Shown here: one piece after another, positions 7,246 to 14,979 of the stretch
How the letters are laid out: each line of letters opens with the position of its first letter
Position numbering within the stretch: the first letter of the stretch is position 1
Assembly (NCBI GenBank): GCA_019359075.1
Contig: JAHHIB010000097.1
Coordinates: 1 to 32,191 of the forward strand
Length of the DNA: 32,191 nt
Source: Kalymmatonema hyalinum WJT4-NPBG1
Lineage (GTDB): Bacteria > Cyanobacteriota > Cyanobacteriia > Cyanobacteriales > Nostocaceae
Direction: 5' to 3'
Notes under the pieces: generated by a model
Databases searched by the model: none
Told to the model about the DNA's origin: nothing
The model's input: only the letters and a program-made list of their open reading frames with translations
Position numbers and translations under genes: made by a program

Positions 7246-8832
7246 TTAGCTCATGGAAACCTTCAAACTGCTGGGATCTGCCAAATTACCTTGGAACACA
7301 ACTCCCCGCTGATTTGCGTGTAAATGACGCAATATCTTGTAAATTGGCTCAATTTGGTCTGTCGCACCTGCTTTCTGGGCCACTTCTTCTATAGAAAGGG
7401 CGGTTTTTTCTGTTTGCAAAACGTCTACGACTCGTTTTTGTAACTCAAGAATTGCAGCGGCTGCTTTTTTACCAGCTTCTACGCCTGGTTGATGATAGGC
7501 GTTGACGTTCACTAAGCTGCCATAAAAACCTACAGCTCTCTCATATAAAGCAATTAACGCTCCCACTGTCCGGGGATTGACTTCGGGAATGGTGACAGTA
7601 ATCGAGTCGCGCTGGTTTTCATAAAGCGCTTGTCGGGTTCCTTGCAGAAAACCAGAGAGATAATCGCCTATTGTTGTTCCGGGGTCAATTTCTGTAGATG
7701 GACCCTTTCGGTCTTCCAAAACTTCAATAAAGGTAACAAAGAAATTCGCCACACCCTCGCGCAACTGCTGGACGTAAGCGTGTTGGTCGGTTGAACCTTT
7801 GTTGCCATAAACGGCGATACCTTGGTGAACGATGTTCCCTTCTAAGTCTTTCTCTTTACCCAAGGATTCCATCACCAGCTGTTGCAAATAGCGACTGAAT
7901 AACAGTAAGCTATCTTTGTAAGGTAGGACAACCATGTCTTTTTCGCCCCGTCCATTGCCTGCATAGTACCAGGACAAAGCTAACAATGCGGCTGGGTTCT
8001 GTTTGATGTTAGGGACGCGGGTGGCGTCATCCATCTCTTTGGCACCCTGTAGCATAGGAAGAATATCGATACCTTGCAACGCCGCTGGTAACAGCCCCAC
8101 AGCAGACAATTCTGAGGTGCGTCCTCCCACCCAGTCGAACATGGGAAATCTTGCTAGCCATCCTTCGGATTTTGCTTGTTCGTCCAGCTTACTACCTGGC
8201 ATGGTAATAGCGATCGCATAATTCGCAAAGTCCAAATTCTGTCCAGCGTAAGCCTTTTTGACTTCAATCATCCCGTTGCGCGGTTCTGGCGTTCCCCCAG
8301 ACTTGGAGATGACCAATACCAAAGTGCTGGCAAGGCGATTTCTCAGGTGAGTCAAAATGCGGTCAATGCCTGTTGGATCACTATTGTCAATAAAGTGAAT
8401 CGCCAGTGGGGGGAAATCTGGGGCTAAAGCTTCAGCAACAAATTCCGGACCCAAGGCAGAACCACCAATGCCAATCGAGATAATATCAGTGAAGCGGTTA
8501 GCTTTTGGGGAGTGAATCCCACCTGTGTGGATTTTTTCGGCAAATACTTCGATTTGCTCTATGGTGTCTACGATTTCTTGTGTGAGTTCTGGCGTCGGGG
8601 CTAAATCGGGATTTCGCAGCCAATAGTGTCCAACCATGCGGTTTTCATCTGGGTTGGCGATCGCCCCCTTCTCAAGTTCCGCCATATCCGCGAAAGCTTT
8701 TTCAAACTTCGGCTGCAATTTCTCAACGAAGGCATCATCAAACCGCATCCGGCTTACATCCAGGTACAGTCCTAATCCTTCATGGAAATATAACCATTCC
8801 TGGTACCGTTGCCAAAGTGCCGTAGCGTCCAT
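7246..8832 (-). CDS. pgi: Glucose-6-phosphate isomerase
   Basis: This enzyme interconverts glucose 6-phosphate and fructose 6-phosphate in the cytosol, linking glycogen, the oxidative pentose phosphate pathway and the Calvin cycle. The 528-residue product is of cyanobacterial Pgi length. Seen motifs are [33 protein letters not shown] (phosphate-binding SxS/T loop), [18 protein letters not shown], and the catalytic region [15 protein letters not shown] containing the conserved His. The start [14 protein letters not shown] fits the family. It faces away from livM across a 218-bp divergent spacer. Confidence 0.95.
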   Translation of the reverse strand: MDATALWQRYQEWLYFHEGLGLYLDVSRMRFDDAFVEKLQPKFEKAFADMAELEKGAIANPDENRMVGHYWLRNPDLAPTPELTQEIVDTIEQIEVFAEKIHTGGIHSPKANRFTDIISIGIGGSALGPEFVAEALAPDFPPLAIHFIDNSDPTGIDRILTHLRNRLASTLVLVISKSGGTPEPRNGMIEVKKAYAGQNLDFANYAIAITMPGSKLDEQAKSEGWLARFPMFDWVGGRTSELSAVGLLPAALQGIDILPMLQGAKEMDDATRVPNIKQNPAALLALSWYYAGNGRGEKDMVVLPYKDSLLLFSRYLQQLVMESLGKEKDLEGNIVHQGIAVYGNKGSTDQHAYVQQLREGVANFFVTFIEVLEDRKGPSTEIDPGTTIGDYLSGFLQGTRQALYENQRDSITVTIPEVNPRTVGALIALYERAVGFYGSLVNVNAYHQPGVEAGKKAAAAILELQKRVVDVLQTEKTALSIEEVAQKAGATDQIEPIYKILRHLHANQRGVVFQGNLADPSSLKVSMS

Positions 8833-9050
8833 AGGGAAATCTCAAGTAAAGTGATTTTCATTCAACAAGTTTAAGCCAAGGCGCAGCATTCCCCTGTCTA
8901 CCTTATACAGTTTTAAGTGTTGGCTGAATTATTCACCTTAAACATCTGGCATAAGTATGAGCCGCCAGAATTTTACAATGAGACAAGGGCAGCAAACGAG
9001 CAGGGGAATAACTTATAACTAATGACTAATAACTCATGACTTAATAACTT

Positions 9051-10184
9051 ATGGTTGAATATCTCATTTTCTTAACGATTTCTACCTCAATTTTTGCTTT
9101 GTTCGGTCTGGGACTGAATTTGCAGTGGGGTTTTACCGGCTTGATTAACTTTGGTCATGTTGCCTTTATGACGCTGGGCGCATACACCACTGTCTTATTA
9201 AGCTTAAAAGGTGTTCCTTTGTTGCTGTCAGCAATCGCTGGTGCAGTTGTTGCAGCGTTCTTGGGATTGGCAATTGGTTTCTCGACTTTGCGTTTACGAG
9301 AAGATTACCTGGCAATTGTGACCATTGGCGTTGGCGAACTGATTCGTCTTGTAGTGAATAACCAGGATTTACCTGTGGGTAATGAGTGGAGATCTGGAGC
9401 GTTTGGTGTACAAAGTTACCCTATACCTTTAGCAACTCTTGTGCCCAATATATTCATCAAAGTTTTGCTGATTGGGGTGTTGACCCTACTTGCTGGTATC
9501 ACTTTCTTCTCGTTGTGGCGATGGGTTCACGTTTCTCAAGTATCAAAGATTGCTAATTCACACAAGAAAGTAGGTGGCAAGCAAGAATTCATATCACGCC
9601 TGGTTATAGGAGTTTTGTTGGCAGTGTTAGCAGTGGCTGTTTATATATCTGGTGCGATCGCCTTATATAATGACAACCCAACAGCAGGTTTGATGCTGAT
9701 GTCACTGATAGTATTGGCTTTTGTCTTCTGGCGGCTGGAAATTTTAGCGCGATCGCCCTGGGGTCGAATCCTCAAAGCCATCCGCGAAGATGAAGAGATT
9801 CCCAAAGCATTAGGAAAAAACGTCTTTTGGTATAAACTCCAATCGCTGATGCTAGGAGGTGCTGTTGCAGGTATTGCAGGTGCTTTCATCGCCTGGCAAC
9901 TTTCCGCAATTTATCCAAATAATTTTGAGCCGCAGGAAACTTTCAATGCTTGGATTATCGTCATTTTAGGTGGTTCTGGCAATAATCTTGGCACAGTCTT
10001 GGGCGCGATCATTTACTTTATATACTATGAAGGGACGCGCAACTTAGATAAAATTATCCCTCTAGATTCAGACCGTTTAAGTGCATTGCGGATCATGATC
10101 ATAGGTCTCATTTTGATGGTACTAATGATTTGGCGTCCTCAAGGTATTTTAGGGAAAAAGGAGGAACTCACCCTTGGCAAATAA
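9051..10184 (+). CDS. livM: Branched-chain/neutral amino-acid ABC transporter permease (LivM-type)
   Basis: The product is an inner-membrane permease of 377 residues with about nine to ten hydrophobic segments. Family blocks seen are GLNLQWGFTGLINFGHVAFM near the N-terminus, TLRLREDYLAIVTIGVGE, and the cytoplasmic coupling loop SPWGRILKAIREDEEIPKAL followed by GKNVFWYKL. It ends MIWRPQGILGKKEEL. An extra hydrophilic stretch (about residues 160-185) separates two membrane segments. It resembles the membrane subunits of the cyanobacterial Nat neutral amino-acid system, whose genes are scattered; no binding protein, second permease or LivF lies here. The gene overlaps livG. The spacer before it carries an A/T-rich taactaatgactaat-type dispersed sequence and no clear Shine-Dalgarno. 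Confidence 0.88.
   Translation: MVEYLIFLTISTSIFALFGLGLNLQWGFTGLINFGHVAFMTLGAYTTVLLSLKGVPLLLSAIAGAVVAAFLGLAIGFSTLRLREDYLAIVTIGVGELIRLVVNNQDLPVGNEWRSGAFGVQSYPIPLATLVPNIFIKVLLIGVLTLLAGITFFSLWRWVHVSQVSKIANSHKKVGGKQEFISRLVIGVLLAVLAVAVYISGAIALYNDNPTAGLMLMSLIVLAFVFWRLEILARSPWGRILKAIREDEEIPKALGKNVFWYKLQSLMLGGAVAGIAGAFIAWQLSAIYPNNFEPQETFNAWIIVILGGSGNNLGTVLGAIIYFIYYEGTRNLDKIIPLDSDRLSALRIMIIGLILMVLMIWRPQGILGKKEELTLGK
10158..10164 (+). promoter_or_regulatory. Strong Shine-Dalgarno that fixes a TTG start for livG
   Basis: AAGGAGG lies nine bases before the TTG at 10174, inside the last codons of livM. No ATG or GTG in the livG frame has comparable spacing, and the LivG domain starts soon after, so the TTG start is well supported. 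Confidence 0.7.
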
Positions 10185-10959
10185 CGAGTCGTCCCAATTT
10201 CCGCTGCTGTCTGCAACTGGAGTTTGCAAAAACTTTGGTGGGATTAAGGCAGTCGATAATGCCGAAATTCAAGTGGCAAGTGGAAGCATCACTGGCTTGA
10301 TTGGTCCCAACGGTGCAGGCAAAACGACATTATTTAACTTACTCTCACACTTCATCCGCCCAGACAAAGGACGGGTGACATTCGACGGCGAACCGATACA
10401 GAACTTGCAGCCATACCAAATCGCCCAAATGGGAATGGTTCGTACCTTTCAAGTCGCCCGAACTCTATCACGCTTGTCGGTGCTGGAAAATATGTTGCTA
10501 GCAGCGCAAAAACAAACAGGCGAGAACTTTTGGCAGGTACAATTCCAACAACACAAAATTGCCCAGGAACAAAAAGCACTCAAAGAACGGGCGCTGTTCC
10601 TGTTGGAATCGGTGGGATTGGCGCAAAAAGCATATGATTACGCTGGAGGGCTATCTGGTGGACAGCGCAAGCTGCTGGAGTTGGGAAGGGCGTTGATGAC
10701 TGAACCCAAGTTAATTTTGTTGGATGAACCAGCCGCTGGGGTGAATCCCAGACTGATTGATGAGATATGCGATCGCATTATCGCTTGGAACAAGAATGGC
10801 ATGACATTTCTGATCATTGAGCATAATATGGATGTCATAATGTCATTGTGCAATCAAGTTTGGGTGCTAGCGGAAGGACGAAATCTGGCTGACGGCACAC
10901 CAGAAGAAATTCAGCGCAATTCCAAAGTTTTGGAAGCTTATCTGGGGAAATCAGCGTAA
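10174..10959 (+). CDS. livG: Branched-chain/neutral amino-acid ABC transporter ATPase (LivG-type)
   Basis: The product is a 261-residue ATPase that powers the permease above. All core motifs are present: Walker A GPNGAGKTTLF (about residues 43-53), Q-loop region MVRTFQVARTLSRLSVLENML typical of LivG, signature LSGGQRKLLELGRALM, Walker B LILLDEPAAGVNP, and switch His in FLIIEHNMDVIM. The C-terminal LAEGRNLADGTPEEIQ completes the LivG pattern. It starts at TTG, overlapping the end of livM by 11 bases, so the two are cotranscribed and probably translationally coupled. Substrate cannot be read from the sequence; neutral/branched amino acids are inferred from the family. Confidence 0.9.
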   Translation: MANNESSQFPLLSATGVCKNFGGIKAVDNAEIQVASGSITGLIGPNGAGKTTLFNLLSHFIRPDKGRVTFDGEPIQNLQPYQIAQMGMVRTFQVARTLSRLSVLENMLLAAQKQTGENFWQVQFQQHKIAQEQKALKERALFLLESVGLAQKAYDYAGGLSGGQRKLLELGRALMTEPKLILLDEPAAGVNPRLIDEICDRIIAWNKNGMTFLIIEHNMDVIMSLCNQVWVLAEGRNLADGTPEEIQRNSKVLEAYLGKSA

Positions 10960-11042
10960 AAGTCACTGTCTTTAGCTCAGTAAAAATCCTACGTCAGCTG
11001 AGTTATCAGTGCGTGCGTTAGGATAGCCTTGTCTATACTGAT

Positions 11043-11942
11043 ATGGTCACTATGCCAGCTGGTAAAAAAAGAGTTGGTTTAGCTGTAATAGTCGCCATAG
11101 CAACGGCGATGAATACTTTTGTAGCTGTACCTGCTTTCCCTCAGTCCTCACCCTTGAGGAACTCACCTTCATCCACATATACTCCCAGCGACAATAACTC
11201 TAATATCAGTGCATTAGATGTCGCAAGACCTATCTTACTTGGCGGTGTTGCTGCACTTGCCTTGACGACACTTGGCTTGGCAACAGCACTGCTTTCTGGA
11301 AAAAATAAAGAACAAGTAGAAGAATTACTCAAAAGCACCAGAGAAAGTGTCAATGCTGTCAAGCGATCGCAATTAGCCTTTAATTTCTCTGCTTCCAGAC
11401 CTCAAAATATCACAGATGAGGCTCACAGTAGTCTCAGTTCAATAGCGGCAGAACTTATTGAAAGTTATCATACTCAGGCTTTAACTCAGGCTGCGGCACA
11501 GTTTTGGTTTAGTGTTTCAGCCGCAACTATTGGGTTTCTCTTTATCATGTATATAGGTTTTTTTTATTCACTAAAGCGACAACCCCAACTGACACTGTTG
11601 AACACTCTTCCAGGAATAGCTATAGAAGCTGTTGCAGCACTATTTTTTAAGCAAGCTGAAGACACAAGAAAGCGGGCGACAGAACTTTATGATCGCTTAC
11701 GTTTAGATGATAAGCAAACACAAGCTATTACTCTTATACAATCTATAGAAAATCAAGAGCTACGAGATTTCGTCAAGGCTCAATGGGCACTCCAAATTGT
11801 AGGATTAGAATCTCATGCGGTGGATTTCGCTCCTTACTCATCCCAAGTGCCGTCAACTAATGACTCAGTTTACAAAGGTGAACAAAATAAATCTAGCGTA
11901 ACAGAAAAGGAAAACCCTAGTACTGGACAGTTTATTCGTTAA
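11043..11942 (+). CDS. TRADD-N-associated two-transmembrane domain protein
   Basis: The product has 299 residues. A hydrophobic N-terminus (about 12-34, ending near VPAFPQSS) looks like a signal or anchor. A second hydrophobic segment (about 63-86) is followed by a charged helix (KNKEQVEELLKSTRESVNAVKRS). Residues about 120-260 match my memory of the cyanobacterial TRADD-N-associated 2-TM domain. It has an Ala/Gln-rich helix, TM (FWFSVSAATIGFLFIMYIGFFY), a short loop, LPGIAIEAVAALFF, then ATELYDRLRLDDKQTQAITLIQSI and FVKAQWALQIV. Such domains occur with STAND and TRADD-N modules in predicted multicellular-type conflict systems. The tail (about 265-299) is disordered. It may act as a membrane-disrupting or signalling component; no partner module is adjacent. 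Confidence 0.65.
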   Translation: MVTMPAGKKRVGLAVIVAIATAMNTFVAVPAFPQSSPLRNSPSSTYTPSDNNSNISALDVARPILLGGVAALALTTLGLATALLSGKNKEQVEELLKSTRESVNAVKRSQLAFNFSASRPQNITDEAHSSLSSIAAELIESYHTQALTQAAAQFWFSVSAATIGFLFIMYIGFFYSLKRQPQLTLLNTLPGIAIEAVAALFFKQAEDTRKRATELYDRLRLDDKQTQAITLIQSIENQELRDFVKAQWALQIVGLESHAVDFAPYSSQVPSTNDSVYKGEQNKSSVTEKENPSTGQFIR

Positions 11943-11977
11943 AGGCAAGCCACGTTCATGGCTAGAGATTTTTAATT

Positions 11978-12011
11978 CGTAGTAAGCGCTTTAGCGCTAA
12001 AGCGCTTACTA
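11978..12011. repeat. Perfect 34-bp palindrome between convergent genes
   Basis: Both halves (17 bases each) are exact reverse complements around the centre of TTTAGCGCTAAA, giving one long uninterrupted hairpin without a loop spacer. It lies between the convergent genes ending at 11942 and 12048. No T-run follows on either side, so it is more likely a dispersed palindromic element than a simple terminator, though it could stop transcription both ways. Confidence 0.8.
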
Positions 12012-12047
12012 CAAAACCATCATTAATTAATGTTCAGTTATCAATGC

Positions 12048-12683
12048 TCAAGCATTAGCCTGCTTACGATACCTTTGAGTTAATCCTAAAGCAGACTGGG
12101 CAGAGGGGAATGTAGAAGTCGCTGTTTGCACAGATAATTGATTCACTGTTATCGGTTGAGACTCATATTCTGTGTTAGTAATGACCAGTGGTTTGGTAAC
12201 GGTTTGAGAAATTGTGGTTTCTGTAGTTTTTGTAGAAACAGGTGTAGAAACAGGTGGCGCAGCCTGTGGGCGAGCAATTGTATTTACAGCAGTTATGGTT
12301 GCTTGAGCTTTGCTCTCATTTTCCTCCAAAAACCATTTGAGCTGAGACAGTGTTGGATTGGATGGTGAAAGCTTAAGCGCTTGAATTTGAGACTCTTTTT
12401 CCGCTATCTCCTTTTGGAGATTGGATAACTGCTTTTCTAAGTTAGAAGATTGATCTAAGGATTTTTGCAATCCCCACAAAACTGCACCCGCAAGTCCTAG
12501 TCCTAGACTAAACGCCGCTCCCACTCCGGGAGAAACAATATCTTTGAGTTCACCATAGAAAATTTCTTGACTCTCTGTTTGGATCTTCACAGGCTTAGAC
12601 CCTTGCAGAGCTAAGAGCAACATGAAGGAAGCAAAGAGTGTACCTGATATCACTACGGTAGGCAGTAAGATTTTTTTGAACAT
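12048..12683 (-). CDS. Membrane-anchored coiled-coil protein, function unknown
   Basis: The product has 211 residues. A first hydrophobic segment (about 5-27) and a second (about 53-73, GVGAAFSLGLGLAGAVLWGL) flank a short exposed loop. A clear coiled coil follows (about 78-105, LEKQLSNLQKEIAEKESQIQ). The rest is Thr/Ser/Pro/Val-rich and probably disordered, ending in ALGLTQRYRKQANA. Two membrane segments followed by a coiled coil recall the layout of the neighbouring TRADD-N-associated protein, with which it is convergent. No sequence family was recognised. The ATG at 12683 is followed by typical KKILLP membrane-start residues. Confidence 0.6.
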   Translation of the reverse strand: MFKKILLPTVVISGTLFASFMLLLALQGSKPVKIQTESQEIFYGELKDIVSPGVGAAFSLGLGLAGAVLWGLQKSLDQSSNLEKQLSNLQKEIAEKESQIQALKLSPSNPTLSQLKWFLEENESKAQATITAVNTIARPQAAPPVSTPVSTKTTETTISQTVTKPLVITNTEYESQPITVNQLSVQTATSTFPSAQSALGLTQRYRKQANA

Positions 12684-13134
12684 AATGAAAACCTACTGGT
12701 ATCCAGCGTGAAGACAACTTCAGTAATCAAAGACCCGCACCCTTAATCAAACACTGTATCTAGAGCCTAAACAATTTAAAAATCCCAAGTCAAGGCAACA
12801 CAATGATGTAAATTATACTTATTGTCTCATGAAAAGTTAGTAAATGAGTTGAAGACTTGCTTGTATATTTTTGATGAGATATACCAAAATATTGTAATTT
12901 TTTTATGTATTTTCTTTTGTGTAACCGCAAAAATACTGATTTTATGTATTTAATTTGTATTTATCGTGATATTTACTACAAATTATACTTTATACGTAAA
13001 TAAAAATACTTAATTGTCTGAACTCGTTTTAAGTCATGTGGAAAAAGCCCAAAATATATATTGCTTAAAATCAAGTTATGTCCCTAGCGTCTTACTTGCA
13101 AGGTAGTCAAAGCTTTAGTATTTTATGGTAGGCA
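12684..13134. other. AT-rich divergent intergenic region
   Basis: This is the 451-bp spacer between two divergent genes. The stretch 12815-13020 is extremely A/T-rich, with repeated TGTATTT/ATTTAT runs and no reading frame of note. It probably contains both promoters and may be a bent or nucleoid-protein-bound region. No RNA gene or clear inverted repeat was seen. Confidence 0.4.
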
Positions 13135-13854
13135 ATGGCGAGCAATGACAAGCCATTGACAAGAGGAAAAATAGTGACTCATGCACAGGAAGGCAAAGTC
13201 CTCTCTCATCTTCCGAATGTTGCCTTAAATGTAGTGGCGATCGCGGCTTCTAGAGGTGGACTCAAAGCCATCAGCCAAATTCTTTCGGCATTGCCAGCCC
13301 AGTTTCCGGCAGCGATTATTGTGGTACAGCATTTGTCTCCCGACTACCCCAGCTATATGGCGGAAATTCTGAGCCGCCGCACGGCTTTGGGAGTCAAGCA
13401 GGCAGAAGAACGAGATGTGTTACGACCAGGGACAGTTTACATCGCTGTTCCTGGCAAACACCTGCTGGTTAACCCAAACGGTATTCTTTCCCTCTCAGAT
13501 ACGCCAAAGGTGAACTTTGTCCGCCCTGCAGCTGATAAGATGTTCGCATCAGTGGCGGCTAATTTTCAAGGTCGAGTGTTCGCAGTCGTCCTGACTGGTG
13601 GAGAGGGTGATGGCAGTTTGGGGGTGATAGCTATCAAAAAGCATGGCGGTATAGTTATCGCTCAAGATGAGGCTAGTTGCGAGTGTTTCAGTATGCCCGA
13701 ATCTGCTATCAACACTGGAACAGTCGATTTCGTTCTTCCTCTAGAGGCGATCGCCCAGAGGTTGATCACTCTGGTTATGACAGAAAATTTGATCGAATCG
13801 TCCGCCACAGCACTTTGTGCTGTGGCGGACGATTTTAAGGATAAGATCGCCTGA
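13135..13854 (+). CDS. Stand-alone CheB-type methylesterase domain protein
   Basis: The product has 239 residues and contains only the CheB esterase/amidase domain (about 30-215) without the N-terminal receiver that controls chemotaxis CheB. The expected catalytic triad is visible: S39 in IAASRGG (usual form is S-T-G-G), H66 in VVQHLSPDYPS, and D159 in LTGGEGDGSLG (usual form LTGMGxDG). VYIAVPGKHLLV and the end IAQDEASCECFSMPESAI also match the family. Such single-domain CheBs are frequent in cyanobacteria, often beside PAS or histidine kinase proteins, and their substrate may not be a chemoreceptor. No cheR or receptor gene is in the window. The last ~20 residues are encoded by a hairpin. 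Confidence 0.85.
   Translation: MASNDKPLTRGKIVTHAQEGKVLSHLPNVALNVVAIAASRGGLKAISQILSALPAQFPAAIIVVQHLSPDYPSYMAEILSRRTALGVKQAEERDVLRPGTVYIAVPGKHLLVNPNGILSLSDTPKVNFVRPAADKMFASVAANFQGRVFAVVLTGGEGDGSLGVIAIKKHGGIVIAQDEASCECFSMPESAINTGTVDFVLPLEAIAQRLITLVMTENLIESSATALCAVADDFKDKIA
13795..13836 (+). terminator. Terminator-like hairpin inside the 3' end of the cheB-like gene
   Basis: GTCCGCCACAGCAC (13800-13813) and GTGCTGTGGCGGAC (13817-13830) are perfect inverted copies with a three-base loop. The stem extends outward through 13796/13834 for about 18 base pairs. A TTTT run follows at 13833-13836. It lies upstream of the TGA at 13852, so it is read as codons for SSATALCAVADD. It may terminate transcription, or be a palindromic repeat inserted in the coding end. 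Confidence 0.5.
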
Positions 13855-13873
13855 TCAATCGAGTCTTAGGCGC

Positions 13874-14614
13874 TTAAGCAAGCGTGTCTTCAGACCTGGG
13901 TCGTTGACTCAACTGAGCTTTCACGTGTCTACACTCAGTCTTAACTTCACGAGTATAGTCTCTAACAATCCTAGATTTTGCCCTAATTTCAGCAGATTGG
14001 TTTCTCAGCGCCGTAATCTTAGTTTTAAACGCCTCAAAATTTATCAGCAAATCATTGTCTGGAACGCTTGTTGAAGGTGTAGTAGAATTCGATTTCTCTC
14101 TTTGCTCCAACTCGCAGGCTTTGACAGGTGAATTATAGATAGCGCTCAGGAGTTTCGCTAAAGTTTCACCGACAGGCTTTTTAGTTATCAAGATTTTTTT
14201 AACTAATTGTTTAGCCTCATCAAGTGTTACCAACTCTGAATTAAGTGCAGCACACAAATCCTCATTTGTATAACGTAACTCTCGCTCTATCTCTTGCAGT
14301 TCTAACTGCTTGTAGTGCAGCAGTTCCTTGAGAGTTTCTACTTGTTCGCACAAAAGCTCTACTGTATCCTCCATCTCTGGTCTTTCACCAGAGTTAAGGT
14401 CTTTTGATTTTGCAACAAGATTATCTCCATCACAATTGGTATTTTCTGGGAGTTGCTCAAGTCCCTGACCAACTTGATGGCTTTTGTATAAATACTCTAT
14501 GTTATTTAATAATAATAAAGTGTCGCTCAAAATTGTGCCTGGTTCGCTTTTTTGGTAACCAGGCTCGAAGTTTTCCAATAATGTTGTCTTGATAGAGTCG
14601 TCCAAAATGTCCAT
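13874..14614 (-). CDS. Coiled-coil protein, function unknown
   Basis: The product has 246 residues, is soluble, and has no signal peptide. It starts at ATG 14614 (MDILDDSIKTTLLENF). Residues about 80-125 (ELLCEQVETLKELLHYKQLELQ and on) are a strong coiled coil. A second helical segment (about 195-235) is rich in Arg, Lys and Glu. The middle (about 165-190) is a Ser/Thr/Pro linker. It is convergent with the CheB-like gene across 19 bp. No family recognised; structural or scaffolding roles are possible but unsupported. Confidence 0.6.
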   Translation of the reverse strand: MDILDDSIKTTLLENFEPGYQKSEPGTILSDTLLLLNNIEYLYKSHQVGQGLEQLPENTNCDGDNLVAKSKDLNSGERPEMEDTVELLCEQVETLKELLHYKQLELQEIERELRYTNEDLCAALNSELVTLDEAKQLVKKILITKKPVGETLAKLLSAIYNSPVKACELEQREKSNSTTPSTSVPDNDLLINFEAFKTKITALRNQSAEIRAKSRIVRDYTREVKTECRHVKAQLSQRPRSEDTLA

Positions 14615-14979
14615 CTATTTTGGTAGAAATCTTTTCAACTTGTTTTAGGAGAAAGCAAGTAGCAAGAGTGATGTACAATTCTTGCACTAGGCACAAAGCT
14701 CTAGTCTATTGCTTTGCGCTCTGGTTTGTCTGTCCGCTACCGTACTGAGTCATACTATAGACAATAGACAATCTCCAAGCCTTGAGGGCGGAGATTCAAC
14801 TTTCACCCTAGTTACTTGCTCAAGCAGGCTTTCACCAACGCACACTTCGTGTTAGAGGCACGCGCAGCCTGTCCGTAAGGACTCAGGGCATACTTTGAAT
14901 GCCGTACCTTGTGAATTAAGCGTAAGCGCTCTTCGTGCCGCAGGCATACGCGTAGCGTCTTCGTAGGAGAAGGGGTGAC
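14615..14979. repeat. Repeat-rich intergenic region with a long-stem hairpin
   Basis: No gene is supported in these 365 bp. AATCTCC (14770-14776) pairs with GGAGATT (14790-14796), and inside it GCC (14779-14781) pairs with GGC (14787-14789), making a neat two-part hairpin. From about 14830 to 14970 the sequence is a run of small palindromic motifs such as CCGTAAGGACTC, GCGTAAGCGC and CATACGCGTAGCG, a type of dispersed repeat common in filamentous cyanobacteria. Reading frames across it are not genes. Confidence 0.5.
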
